Positions 15,412 through 22,752 of a stretch of 23,640 bases of DNA are shown here, piece after piece (the stretch's first letter is position 1; each line of letters begins with the position of its first letter). The position numbers and the translations under genes are program-made. Under the pieces are notes generated by a model. The model saw only the letters and a list, made by a program, of their open reading frames with translations, did not search any database and had not been told where the DNA came from. Source of the stretch: Candidatus Gallibacteroides avistercoris (GTDB lineage Bacteria; Bacteroidota; Bacteroidia; Bacteroidales; CHK158-818); assembly GCA_018714665.1 (NCBI GenBank), contig DVNA01000135.1:1-23640 (forward strand), written 5' to 3'.

Positions 15412-16626
15412 TTAATGATTACTTTGTGGGTCGTTTTCATAGAAAGCCGTTATACCTTCTGCCACTTGTCGGGGCAGGTCGGGGCTGTATCCGATATATA
15501 TGTCGGCAATATCATTGTCAGGAGTCAATAGAAATGCCGATGGAAATCCGGTTACGCCGTATTGGATAAAAACATTCGAGGCGTTGTAAAGCGGAGCCTC
15601 GCATTTGAGCCCGCTCTCTTCCCAATATTTCTCCACGTCGCTTCGGGAGTTCTCTTTAAATAACACTTTCAGTTCCGTATTTGTTTCCCGGCACAGGCTG
15701 TCGAGCCGTTCAATAGCCGGCGGGCAGAAGCTGGCCTTGGTATCGACAAACAGCAGTACCTTCATCTCCTGGCTGGGTGTCAGGGTAAACCTTTGTACCC
15801 CTTCGGAGAGAGTCGGCAGCGAAAAATCGGGAGCCGGACGGCCTCTGAGCTGTTCTGCCCTAAAATTCCCTTTCCTGAAAGAGGCCATGATCTCAGGTTT
15901 GTCACGGAGTAACCGTTTCTCGGAGAAGTAATCGTCCGGGAAGTCGAGGCCTGTTAGCGTCTCTTCGTAACGGGTAGTAACTGTTTGCGAGGCCATGTGG
16001 CCCGGGCTGTTGACTACCTCTTTATAAGTAGGCAAGAGACTCTTTGCATCGAATTTGTATGTAATTTCCCGCAAGGGGAGGTCTCTTCTTTGCTCTTCCA
16101 CAAAAACGGTTATGTTCGATGCTTCGCCGTAGGCCGAATCGGTTGTAACAGATATACGCGCGTTAGGGTTATCCCGGAACCGGCATAACTCTTTTTTCAT
16201 TTCACCCGGCAACTCTCCTACGAAAAGCCCCGAGAGGTGTACGCCCGGTATGATATAGTCGTCCGATTGGCGGGAGAGAAAAGGCGCGACATTCTCCGAT
16301 GCGTGGTACTCCCGCAACCGTTGGTTGGCAAAGTTGAAATAGTCCCCCTTGCAGTAGCAATAGAAGTCCCCTTTTACAGCCGGGTGTCCGTCGGTTATCT
16401 CGATGTAGTACGATGCTCCGCCCAGCGTATCCGAAGCCATTTTCCGGTAAGCCATGTCGAGGGTGTAATCTACCACGCCGTCTGTCAAGGGTTGGGTTAT
16501 GCTGTATGACACCCGAGACCGGAAACCTTGTATGTCATCCAACCTGTGGATGATGGAGTCCAACGATATTTGACCGTAGATAGGGGTCAATACGGACAAG
16601 AAACATAGTAAAGCAACTACTTTCAT
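15412..16626 (-). CDS. Secreted thioredoxin-fold protein with CPPA active-site variant
   Basis: 404 residues with signal peptide MKVVALLCFLSVLTPIYGQ (start at 16626; the frame stays open to 16872, but that would hide the signal peptide). Residues 20 to about 255 form a beta-rich region I do not recognise, in the style of periplasmic lipid-binding or outer-membrane-sorting folds (inference only). From about 275 (GRPAPDFSLPTL) there is a TlpA/AhpC-like thioredoxin domain: strand VLLFVDTKASF, then Cys301-Pro-Pro-Ala304 where TlpA proteins have WCPPC, and a cis-proline loop GVTGFPSAF (Pro362). The second active-site Cys is replaced by Ala, so ordinary dithiol chemistry is unlikely. It lies 12 bp upstream of tpx. 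Function unknown, possibly a thiol-disulfide or chaperone role in the periplasm. Confidence 0.8.
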   Translation of the reverse strand: MKVVALLCFLSVLTPIYGQISLDSIIHRLDDIQGFRSRVSYSITQPLTDGVVDYTLDMAYRKMASDTLGGASYYIEITDGHPAVKGDFYCYCKGDYFNFANQRLREYHASENVAPFLSRQSDDYIIPGVHLSGLFVGELPGEMKKELCRFRDNPNARISVTTDSAYGEASNITVFVEEQRRDLPLREITYKFDAKSLLPTYKEVVNSPGHMASQTVTTRYEETLTGLDFPDDYFSEKRLLRDKPEIMASFRKGNFRAEQLRGRPAPDFSLPTLSEGVQRFTLTPSQEMKVLLFVDTKASFCPPAIERLDSLCRETNTELKVLFKENSRSDVEKYWEESGLKCEAPLYNASNVFIQYGVTGFPSAFLLTPDNDIADIYIGYSPDLPRQVAEGITAFYENDPQSNH

Positions 16627-17068
16627 GGTGTTGTTCTTTTCTTGAATCGTCTTGTTGAAAGATTCTCTTATGAACATATAACTCTTGAACACCTCTTTTT
16701 GTTCGGATAGAATAAAAAAATGTAGAAATTTTCGTACGAAATACTTTTTTTTGTCAAAACCTTCCGGCTGTTTGAACAAAATAAGAAGTGTGTTGTTTCC
16801 TGATAGATGGACCAAAATAGATGAAGGTTTTTGGGTTTCGGCCATTTTTATTCTATATATCACTTTATCCACTATTTTTACTGTTTTTATGTTTTGGAGG
16901 AGGATGGCTGCTTGTCGGCTGTTCTCCTTATTTTATACTCCTGTGAGCCTGTGTGAAAAAGGGTTGATTTGCTTAAATCTTTGGGAATAAAATTCGGGAG
17001 TGAACTATTTTTACTACATTTGCCTCAATAAAGAGCTGTAAAAACAGCCCACGAAAAACGAAATTCTT
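16627..17068. other. Divergent intergenic region, 442 bp, no gene seen
   Basis: Lies between the thioredoxin-fold gene (minus) and the mlaE-like gene (plus). It is A+T-rich and contains a perfect 12-base palindrome TTTCGTACGAAA at 16730-16741 and a -7 element for the plus-strand operon at 17015-17022. A small hairpin GCTGT-AAAA-ACAGC (17035-17048) falls in the presumed leader. Open frames across it have no family features. No convincing minus-strand promoter was found; TACATTTT (16717-16724, minus) is a near match. Confidence 0.6.
17015..17022 (+). promoter_or_regulatory. -7 element of the mlaE-mlaF promoter
   Basis: TACATTTG, an exact TAnnTTTG match, 46 bp before the start codon. No TTTG at -33. 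Confidence 0.6.
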
Positions 17069-17818
17069 ATGTTCTTAATAAAACCGTTAGCGCAATTCGG
17101 TCGATACCTCCTGTTGATGCGGCGCGTCTTTTCTGCGCCAGACCGTTGGAGCGAATTCTTCCGGCGCTATGTTACCGAAATATACAAGCTCGGGATTGAC
17201 TCCATTGCCATCGTAGCTACCATCTCTATTTTTATCGGAGCCGTTATTACCATCCAGATGGTGTTGAACATCATGTCGCCGATGATCCCGGCATATGCTG
17301 TGGGGTTGGCTACCCGCGATGTGCTTTTGTTGGAATTTTCCTCCTCCATCATGTGTCTGATCCTGGCCGGGAAGGTTGGTTCCAACATCGCCTCGGAGAT
17401 AGGTACCATGCGGGTAACCGAACAGATCGACGCATTGGATATCATGGGGGTGAATTCGGCCAACTACTTGATTCTTCCCAAAATTGCCGCCCTTGTGTCC
17501 ATCATTCCGGTATTGGTAGTATTCAGCATGTTTACGGGGTTGTTCGGTGGCTTTCTGGTCAGCGTGTTTACCCAGATGATTACGGTAACCAAATATGTGT
17601 ACGGTATACAGGCCATGTTTAACGAATACTATATCTGGTACTCGATTATCAAATCGCTGGTATTTGCCTTCGTCATCAGCAGCGTGGCCTCCTATTACGG
17701 TTACAATGTCCGGGGAGGCGCTTTGGAGGTCGGCAAGGCCAGTACCGACTCCGTGGTGGTAAGCAGTGTGATGATCTTGATGCTCGATGTGTTATTGACA
17801 AAACTTTTAATGCAATGA
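17069..17818 (+). CDS. mlaE: MlaE-family ABC permease (phospholipid transport)
   Basis: 249-residue inner-membrane permease of the MlaE/YrbE family, which moves phospholipids between inner and outer membrane together with an MlaF ATPase and an MCE-domain protein. There are five or so hydrophobic segments. The family signature from residue 100, AGKVGSNIASEIGTMRVTEQ followed by IDALDIMGVN, is intact. Its stop overlaps the start of the ATPase gene in ATGA (17815-17818), so the two are translationally coupled. No MCE (MlaD) gene adjoins. The symbol is by family; orthology to E. coli MlaE is inferred. Confidence 0.92.
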   Translation: MFLIKPLAQFGRYLLLMRRVFSAPDRWSEFFRRYVTEIYKLGIDSIAIVATISIFIGAVITIQMVLNIMSPMIPAYAVGLATRDVLLLEFSSSIMCLILAGKVGSNIASEIGTMRVTEQIDALDIMGVNSANYLILPKIAALVSIIPVLVVFSMFTGLFGGFLVSVFTQMITVTKYVYGIQAMFNEYYIWYSIIKSLVFAFVISSVASYYGYNVRGGALEVGKASTDSVVVSSVMILMLDVLLTKLLMQ

Positions 17819-18594
17819 TCGAAGTTCGGAACGTAACCAAATCTTTCGACGGAAAAACCATTCTCCACGATGTTTCCGCCGATTTCTATACCGGTAAGAC
17901 AAACCTGATTATCGGCCAGAGCGGCTCCGGGAAAACGGTCTTGATGAAGTCCATCGTAGGTTTGATTGTGCCCGATACCGGGCAAATCCTGTACGATGGA
18001 AAAGATTTGTTGGCACTCTCGCAGGGCGAAATACGCTTGCTTAGAAGCGAAATCGGGATGTTGTTCCAAGGCTCAGCCCTGTTTGATTCGCTGACGGTGA
18101 TAGAAAACGTCATGTTCCCGTTGATGATGTTTACCCGTCAGACGTTGAAAGAGCGGATGAAACGAGCCGAGTTTTGTTTAGATCGGGTGAACCTTACCGG
18201 CGCCAACAATCTTTACCCCTCCGAAATCAGTGGGGGAATGCAAAAACGGGTGGCCATTGCCCGGGCCATCGCGCTGAATCCGAAATACCTGTTTTGCGAT
18301 GAACCGAACTCCGGACTGGACCCGAAAACCTCCCTGTTGATAGATGAACTGGTCAGCGACATTACCAAAGAATACAACATGACCACTATCATCAATACGC
18401 ACGACATGAACTCGGTAATGGGTATTGGGGAGAATATTATTTTCTTGAACAAGGGCCATAAAGAGTGGGTCGGTACCAAAGAGGATATTTTTACCTCCCA
18501 GAGCCAGGCGTTGAACGATTTTGTATTTGCATCCGACCTTTTCAAGGAGGTAAGGGAGTATGTGGTTACAAACAAACAGGGGCATTTGTCGTAA
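17815..18594 (+). CDS. mlaF: MlaF-like ABC transporter ATPase
   Basis: 259-residue ATP-binding subunit for the MlaE-like permease. Walker A GQSGSGKT (34-41), ABC signature ISGGMQKRVAIARAI (Ser139 onward; the SGGMQKR form is typical of MlaF), Walker B YLFCDEP with Asp162-Glu163, D-loop SGLDP and switch His in NTHDM. The start codon overlaps the mlaE stop by four bases. The C-terminal extension (ALNDFVFASDLFKEV) is longer than the minimal ATPase. lptB follows 121 bp later with its own -7 element. Confidence 0.94.
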   Translation: MIEVRNVTKSFDGKTILHDVSADFYTGKTNLIIGQSGSGKTVLMKSIVGLIVPDTGQILYDGKDLLALSQGEIRLLRSEIGMLFQGSALFDSLTVIENVMFPLMMFTRQTLKERMKRAEFCLDRVNLTGANNLYPSEISGGMQKRVAIARAIALNPKYLFCDEPNSGLDPKTSLLIDELVSDITKEYNMTTIINTHDMNSVMGIGENIIFLNKGHKEWVGTKEDIFTSQSQALNDFVFASDLFKEVREYVVTNKQGHLS

Positions 18595-18679
18595 TTTTCC
18601 GGAGACGGAATCTCAGCCGGATAACATGCCGCTTCTCCCGGCAACGGGATTATGGCTAGTCGGGCGATTCAAATTTTGC

Positions 18680-18687
18680 TAACTTTG
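18680..18687 (+). promoter_or_regulatory. -7 element of the lptB promoter
   Basis: TAACTTTG, an exact TAnnTTTG match, 28 bp before the start codon. No TTTG at -33, so read-through from mlaEF may also contribute. Confidence 0.55.
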
Positions 18688-18715
18688 TCAGGAAACAATA
18701 CCAATAAAAGATTTT

Positions 18716-19474
18716 ATGGATATGGAAGAAAAACAGATGGTGCTACGGACAGAGAACCTGGTCAAGAAATATCGTCAGCGTACGGTAGTAAACCATGTCT
18801 CCATCGATGTAAAACAGGGTGAGATTGTCGGGTTGTTAGGCCCGAACGGTGCCGGTAAGACCACCACGTTCTATATGACGGTAGGGTTGGTTACCCCCAA
18901 CGAAGGCCGCATATTTCTCGATGAGACCGATATTACCAAGTTCCCCGTGTACAAACGGGCACAATACGGCATCGGTTATCTGGCACAGGAAGCATCTGTT
19001 TTTCGGAAAATGTCGGTAGAAGACAACATCCGTTCGGTACTCGAAATGACCGACAAGCCCAAAGAGTATCAGAAAGAAAAATTGGAGAGCCTGATTGCCG
19101 AGTTTCGCTTGCAAAAGGTGCGCAAAAACCTGGGAGACCAGCTCTCCGGAGGCGAACGCCGCCGTACCGAAATAGCCCGTTGTCTGGCCATCGACCCCAA
19201 GTTTATCATGTTGGACGAACCCTTTGCCGGGGTCGATCCGATAGCCGTTGAAGATATCCAATATATCGTATATAAGTTGAAAGAGAAGCATATCGGTATC
19301 CTGATAACCGACCACAACGCTCCCGAAACCCTGAGCATCACCGACAGGGCCTACCTGTTGTTTGAAGGACGTATTTTGTTTCAAGGAACCTCCGAAGAAC
19401 TTTCCGTCGATCCCATCGTGCGCGAAAAGTATTTAGGCCGGAACTTTATTTTTCATCGGAAGAAGTTCGATTGA
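18716..19474 (+). CDS. lptB: Lipopolysaccharide export ATPase LptB
   Basis: Cytoplasmic ATPase of the LptB2FG transporter that extracts lipopolysaccharide from the inner membrane. 252 residues from the ATG at 18716; ATG at 18737 (MVLRTENLVKKY) would fit the E. coli N-terminus equally well. Walker A GPNGAGKT (42-49) followed by TTFYMTVGL, Q-loop GYLAQEASVFRKMSVEDN, signature LSGGERRRTEIARCLA (143-158), Walker B MLDEPFAGVDPIAVEDIQ with Asp167-Glu168, and H-loop DHN. The FAGVDP and SVFRKM segments are LptB-specific among ABC ATPases. Its last 29 bases overlap the 3' end of the convergent CPBP protease gene. Other lpt genes are not in the window. Confidence 0.96.
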   Translation: MDMEEKQMVLRTENLVKKYRQRTVVNHVSIDVKQGEIVGLLGPNGAGKTTTFYMTVGLVTPNEGRIFLDETDITKFPVYKRAQYGIGYLAQEASVFRKMSVEDNIRSVLEMTDKPKEYQKEKLESLIAEFRLQKVRKNLGDQLSGGERRRTEIARCLAIDPKFIMLDEPFAGVDPIAVEDIQYIVYKLKEKHIGILITDHNAPETLSITDRAYLLFEGRILFQGTSEELSVDPIVREKYLGRNFIFHRKKFD

Positions 19475-20438
19475 GTTCTTCCGACATCATCTTTTCAAAG
19501 ATAGACTTGGCCGTAGCCGCTTGTACCGTTTGTCGGTAGGGTACTTGTTGCCGGTTTTTGAATTGTCTGGCTACCAGAACAAAAACAGCCAATCCGGCCA
19601 GTGCAAAGACAAGGTTTCCCCACGACAGCTCCATCTCCATAGCTTCGGTAGTTGTCCATCCCTGTTTGATGACATATTCTGTCGCAACATAAATTGCGTT
19701 GTTCAGGGTGTGTACCAAAACGGGAATCCAGATATTTCCGCTCCATACCAGCAGGTATCCGCAGAGGGCACCCAACAAAAGGCGTGGAAAGAAACCGAAA
19801 AATTGAAGGTGGATGGCGCTGAAAATAAACGCGGTGATCCAGACTGCCAGGTGTACTCGTTTGAATTTTTCCAGGAACAGGCGTTGCATGACGCCGCGAA
19901 AGAGAAACTCCTCGGTGATTCCGGCAGAAACAGCCAGGACCAGCAAGACAAATAGCCAATCGATGGAACTTTCAACGTTCAAGATTTGGTTTACCACCTC
20001 TTGTGCGGCATCTTCCTGTCGTCTCATCCATGCTTCCATGCCAGAAAGAGCATCCGGTAAACGTAACTGATAGTTCCACTCTCCGATCAGGCTGATCATA
20101 GGCGTAATAGCCAGCAACAGGACGATGGACATCAGACATGGGGATAGTAGCGGGATGCGGTTTGAAAAGAGATATCTTCCTACCTTCCCTTCGCTGAACC
20201 AGTATGCTGCCAATAGAGAGGGAGCTAAGAATACGCAGATTGATGTCCATAACTGCATGTTGCACAAAAACGCCCAATTTTGTACCATGGTATTCGGCTG
20301 CAACAGTTGGGTTACATCCTCTCCCGAAAGATAGAGGAATACCAACGGAAAGAGAACGGAAAACATCCCCATGAATAAAAAGATGAGGCCGATAAAAATC
20401 AGCAGTTTGGCAAAGGGAGAGAATAGAGAAAGTTTCAT
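19446..20438 (-). CDS. CPBP-family intramembrane metalloprotease
   Basis: Membrane protein of the CAAX-protease/bacteriocin-processing (Abi) family, 330 residues from ATG 20438 (MKLSLFSPF); an in-frame ATG at 20465 would add nine residues and begins right after the upstream terminator. Several hydrophobic helices. The three family motifs are present: EEFLFR (paired Glu 176-177), FSAIH (FxxxH) and HTLNN (HxxxN), so it should be catalytically competent. Substrate unknown; family members in bacteria act in bacteriocin self-immunity, signalling or membrane-protein processing. No bacteriocin-like gene is nearby. The C-terminal tail (about 280-330) is polar. Its 3' end overlaps lptB tail-to-tail. 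No promoter of its own is obvious, so it may depend on read-through from the RRM gene. Confidence 0.88.
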   Translation of the reverse strand: MKLSLFSPFAKLLIFIGLIFLFMGMFSVLFPLVFLYLSGEDVTQLLQPNTMVQNWAFLCNMQLWTSICVFLAPSLLAAYWFSEGKVGRYLFSNRIPLLSPCLMSIVLLLAITPMISLIGEWNYQLRLPDALSGMEAWMRRQEDAAQEVVNQILNVESSIDWLFVLLVLAVSAGITEEFLFRGVMQRLFLEKFKRVHLAVWITAFIFSAIHLQFFGFFPRLLLGALCGYLLVWSGNIWIPVLVHTLNNAIYVATEYVIKQGWTTTEAMEMELSWGNLVFALAGLAVFVLVARQFKNRQQVPYRQTVQAATAKSIFEKMMSEELNRTSSDEK

Positions 20439-20470
20439 TGTCGTTTTGTATCGGTTTATCGTCATATCTG

Positions 20471-20506
20471 AAAAAACGACCTATTCCATACCAGAACAGG
20501 TCGTTT
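20471..20506 (-). terminator. Rho-independent terminator of the RRM gene
   Basis: Stem AAACGACCT / AGGTCGTTT (20474-20482 with 20498-20506) with a 15-base loop. On the minus strand it ends in six T. It lies 75 bp after the RRM stop and immediately before the CPBP gene, so it could also set the level of read-through into that gene. Confidence 0.8.
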
Positions 20507-20581
20507 GTCGTTTCAGTCATGTAAGTCTTTTTTGAGCTGACCTGCATAGACCGGAGCCCTTCAAACAAACCGCAGGTTATA

Positions 20582-20827
20582 CTATACTCTGGGCCGGGCC
20601 TCTTTAACCACCATCGTACGGCCTTCAAATTCTGAGCCGTTCAGTTTCTCGATAGCCTCTTTGGCCTGTTCCTCTTCGGCAATTTCTACAAAACCGAAAC
20701 CTTTGGATTTGCCCGTTTCTCGGTCTTTTATAATCTTGACGGATTTTACGGTTCCGTACGATTCCATTACCTGTTGCAGGTCGGATTCCTTAACGCGATA
20801 ATTAAGGTTGCCAATGTAAATGTTCAT
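20582..20827 (-). CDS. Small RNA-binding protein with one RRM domain
   Basis: 81 residues consisting almost wholly of one RNA recognition motif: RNP2 IYIGNL (3-8) and RNP1 KGFGFVEI (42-49), with the acidic helix EEEQAKEAIEKLNG between beta-3 and beta-4 and a basic tail EARPRV. Proteins of this type are abundant in Bacteroidota and cyanobacteria; in Bacteroides related RRM proteins bind single-stranded RNA and affect many transcripts. Bacteroidota lack Hfq in many lineages, and a role as RNA chaperone is plausible but inferred. It has an unusually long leader of about 130 bp and its own promoter. Confidence 0.95.
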   Translation of the reverse strand: MNIYIGNLNYRVKESDLQQVMESYGTVKSVKIIKDRETGKSKGFGFVEIAEEEQAKEAIEKLNGSEFEGRTMVVKEARPRV

Positions 20828-20961
20828 AAGAATGAGAATAATTTGAAATGAAAAATAGTTCTGAATGAGGTAGAATTAAGCTCGATAATTCCGATTTTGT
20901 CGATATTCAACTATGGACATTGGCAGATTAGAATCAATACAATAATTTTCAACATTCCCTG

Positions 20962-20992
20962 CAAAGGAAACGATAAAAATCGGATAAACAAG
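20962..20992 (-). promoter_or_regulatory. Candidate promoter of the RRM gene
   Basis: Minus strand: CTTG (20989-20992), 19-base spacer, TTCCTTTG (20962-20969), one mismatch from TAnnTTTG. Transcription from here gives a leader of about 130 nucleotides. Confidence 0.5.
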
Positions 20993-21079
20993 ATTTCTTA
21001 TCGTAAATTTATTGAAATCTTCTCTTAGGCATGGATAAAAAAATATTCCATCTATTTTGTCATAAAAATGTCAAAGGAG

Positions 21080-21110
21080 TTTGATTATAGAAAGATAACC
21101 GTTATTTTTG
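21080..21110 (+). promoter_or_regulatory. tig promoter
   Basis: TTTG at 21080-21083, 19-base spacer, TATTTTTG at 21103-21110: exact consensus; leader of about 85 bases. Confidence 0.85.
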
Positions 21111-21200
21111 CGCTTCGAAATTCCGCCCCTCCATGGCGGGCTAAATCGATAAAAAACAGAATATAATCATAAGTCTAAACATAAAAAAAGAGTTGTAAGA

Positions 21201-22559
21201 ATGAACGTTTCGCAACAAAACATCGACGACATCAATGCCATTATCAGCATTGATATAGTAAAAGCAGATTACAGCGACAATGTAGAAAAGACATTGCGCA
21301 GCTACCGCCAGAAAGCCAATATCCCCGGTTTCCGCAAAGGAATGGTTCCGATGGGCATGATTAAAAAAATGTTTGGCAAATCCATCCTGGCAGAAGAAAT
21401 AAACAAACAAGTTTCTGAAAAATTGTTCGGTTACATCCGTGAAAATAATTTGAATATACTTGGCGAACCCCTTCCCGACGAATCGCAGGAAAAAATCGAT
21501 TTTGACAACCAGGAAGATTTCACCTTTAAGTTCGACGTTGCCTTGGCTCCCAAGATCGATGTAAATATCAGCAAAGACGATCAGATTGACTATTACCAGT
21601 TACAAGTCAATGACGATATGGTGCAAAAGCAGATTGATGCATTTGCTTCTCGCTTCGGTACCCAGATACAGGTAGAGGAAGCCGGTGAAAAAGATATGTT
21701 GAAAGCCAAGTTGACCGAATTGGACGAAAACGGACAGGTAAAAGAGGGGGGCGTTTCGGTATCCAGTACCATCCTCTCGCCGGTATATTTTAAGAATGAC
21801 GAACAGAAGACGAAGTTTGCCGGTGTAAAAGTAGGCGACAAGGTGATATTCAACCCGTATGCATCGAGCGATGGCAGTGAAGCCGAGTTGGCATCGATGT
21901 TGCGAATCGAGAAAGAGAAAGCTGCCGATATGAAATCGGACTTTGAAGCAGAAATTCTCGAAATAACCGGATTCAAACCGGCCGAAATGAACCAGGAATT
22001 TTTCGATAACGTTTTAGGAGCAGACAAGGCTAAAACCGAAGAAGAGTTCCGGGCACAGGTGAAAGAGATGATTGCCGGTCAGATGGTCGGTGAAAGCGAT
22101 TACAAATTCGGTATCGATGCCCGCAAAGCCATAGAAGAAAAGGTGGGAGAGATTGTATTGCCCGAAGCTTTCCTGAAACGTTGGTTGCTCACTACCGGCG
22201 AAAACAAGACCCCCGAAAGCGTGGATGCCGATTTCGCCGCCATGGTTCCCGATTTGAAATGGCACCTGATCAAAGAAGAGATCGTGCGTAAATTCGGAAT
22301 CAAGGTAGAAGAAGCCGACATTATGGATATGGCCAAAAAAGCCACTAAGGCACAATTCGCCCAATACGGTATGATGAACGTGCCCGAAGAGATGCTCGAA
22401 AATTATGCCAAAGAGATGCTCAAAACCAAAGAATCGGTTCGGGGCATTATCGACCGGGCTACCGAAGAAAAAATCCTGAAAACTATCAAAGAGAACGTTA
22501 CCTTAAACACCAAGGAGGTTTCTCCCGACGAATTCTATAAGTTGTTTGAAACGAAATAA
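21201..22559 (+). CDS. tig: Trigger factor, ribosome-bound chaperone
   Basis: 452 residues. Trigger factor docks at the ribosomal exit tunnel and shields nascent chains. The ribosome-binding signature GFRKG (43-47, with Phe44-Arg45-Lys46 exactly as in E. coli) lies in NIPGFRKGMVP. The middle segment (about 150-255) occupies the place of the FKBP-like isomerase domain, but I cannot point to conserved isomerase residues. The helical C-terminal chaperone domain carries repeated Glu/Lys-rich helices (EEFRAQVKEMI, YAKEMLKTKESVRGIID). It heads the conserved order tig-clpP-clpX. Own promoter; no strong simple terminator, but a long-range inverted repeat follows. Confidence 0.96.
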   Translation: MNVSQQNIDDINAIISIDIVKADYSDNVEKTLRSYRQKANIPGFRKGMVPMGMIKKMFGKSILAEEINKQVSEKLFGYIRENNLNILGEPLPDESQEKIDFDNQEDFTFKFDVALAPKIDVNISKDDQIDYYQLQVNDDMVQKQIDAFASRFGTQIQVEEAGEKDMLKAKLTELDENGQVKEGGVSVSSTILSPVYFKNDEQKTKFAGVKVGDKVIFNPYASSDGSEAELASMLRIEKEKAADMKSDFEAEILEITGFKPAEMNQEFFDNVLGADKAKTEEEFRAQVKEMIAGQMVGESDYKFGIDARKAIEEKVGEIVLPEAFLKRWLLTTGENKTPESVDADFAAMVPDLKWHLIKEEIVRKFGIKVEEADIMDMAKKATKAQFAQYGMMNVPEEMLENYAKEMLKTKESVRGIIDRATEEKILKTIKENVTLNTKEVSPDEFYKLFETK

Positions 22560-22586
22560 CCTCTTTGTTTTTAGATACCTATTCTG

Positions 22587-22695
22587 AAAAAGGCTTTTAG
22601 TCTGGACCTCTATCTATCCTGAGGATAAATATATTTGAGCACAACAAATTTATTTATATCTTTGTTAGGAATTTAGAAAGATTAAAAGCCTTTTT
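22587..22695. repeat. Long-range inverted repeat around the clpP promoter
   Basis: Arm 22587-22603 (AAAAAGGCTTTTAGTCT) can pair with 22679-22695 (AGATTAAAAGCCTTTTT) over 17 bp including one G-U pair. The 75-base interval holds the clpP promoter and a small hairpin TATCC / GGATA (22615-22627). The right arm ends in a T-rich run, so tig read-through RNA could form a terminator-like structure. A clpP transcript carries only the right arm. Confidence 0.5.
22634..22664 (+). promoter_or_regulatory. clpP promoter
   Basis: TTTG at 22634-22637, 19-base spacer, TATCTTTG at 22657-22664: exact consensus; leader of about 80 bases. Confidence 0.85.
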
Positions 22696-22752
22696 TATCT
22701 CTGTCCCCAAAGTCGATTGGGAACAGAATATTAACTTGTAAAAGATACAGTT

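Larger units (their letters stand above)
20828..21200. other. Divergent intergenic region, 373 bp, holding two promoters and leaders
   Basis: Contains the RRM gene's long A+T-rich leader (20828 to about 20955), the RRM promoter (20962-20992, minus) and the tig promoter (21080-21110, plus). The tig leader of about 85 bases includes a short hairpin CCGCC / GGCGG at 21123-21139. No protein-coding frame with family features is seen. Confidence 0.7.

Noticed and set aside
16627..16872. In-frame 82-residue N-terminal extension of the thioredoxin-fold protein
   Set aside because: The extension lacks family features and would place the clear signal peptide in the interior; the ATG at 16626 is a better start.
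16685..16990. 101-residue open frame on the plus strand in the mlaE upstream region
   Set aside because: No recognisable motif, and it mostly shadows the open minus-strand extension; treated as spacer.
21133..21144. Tiny frame ATG-GCG-GGC-TAA in the tig leader as a regulatory uORF
   Set aside because: Only three codons and no ribosome-site signal; the surrounding GC-rich hairpin is the only notable feature.
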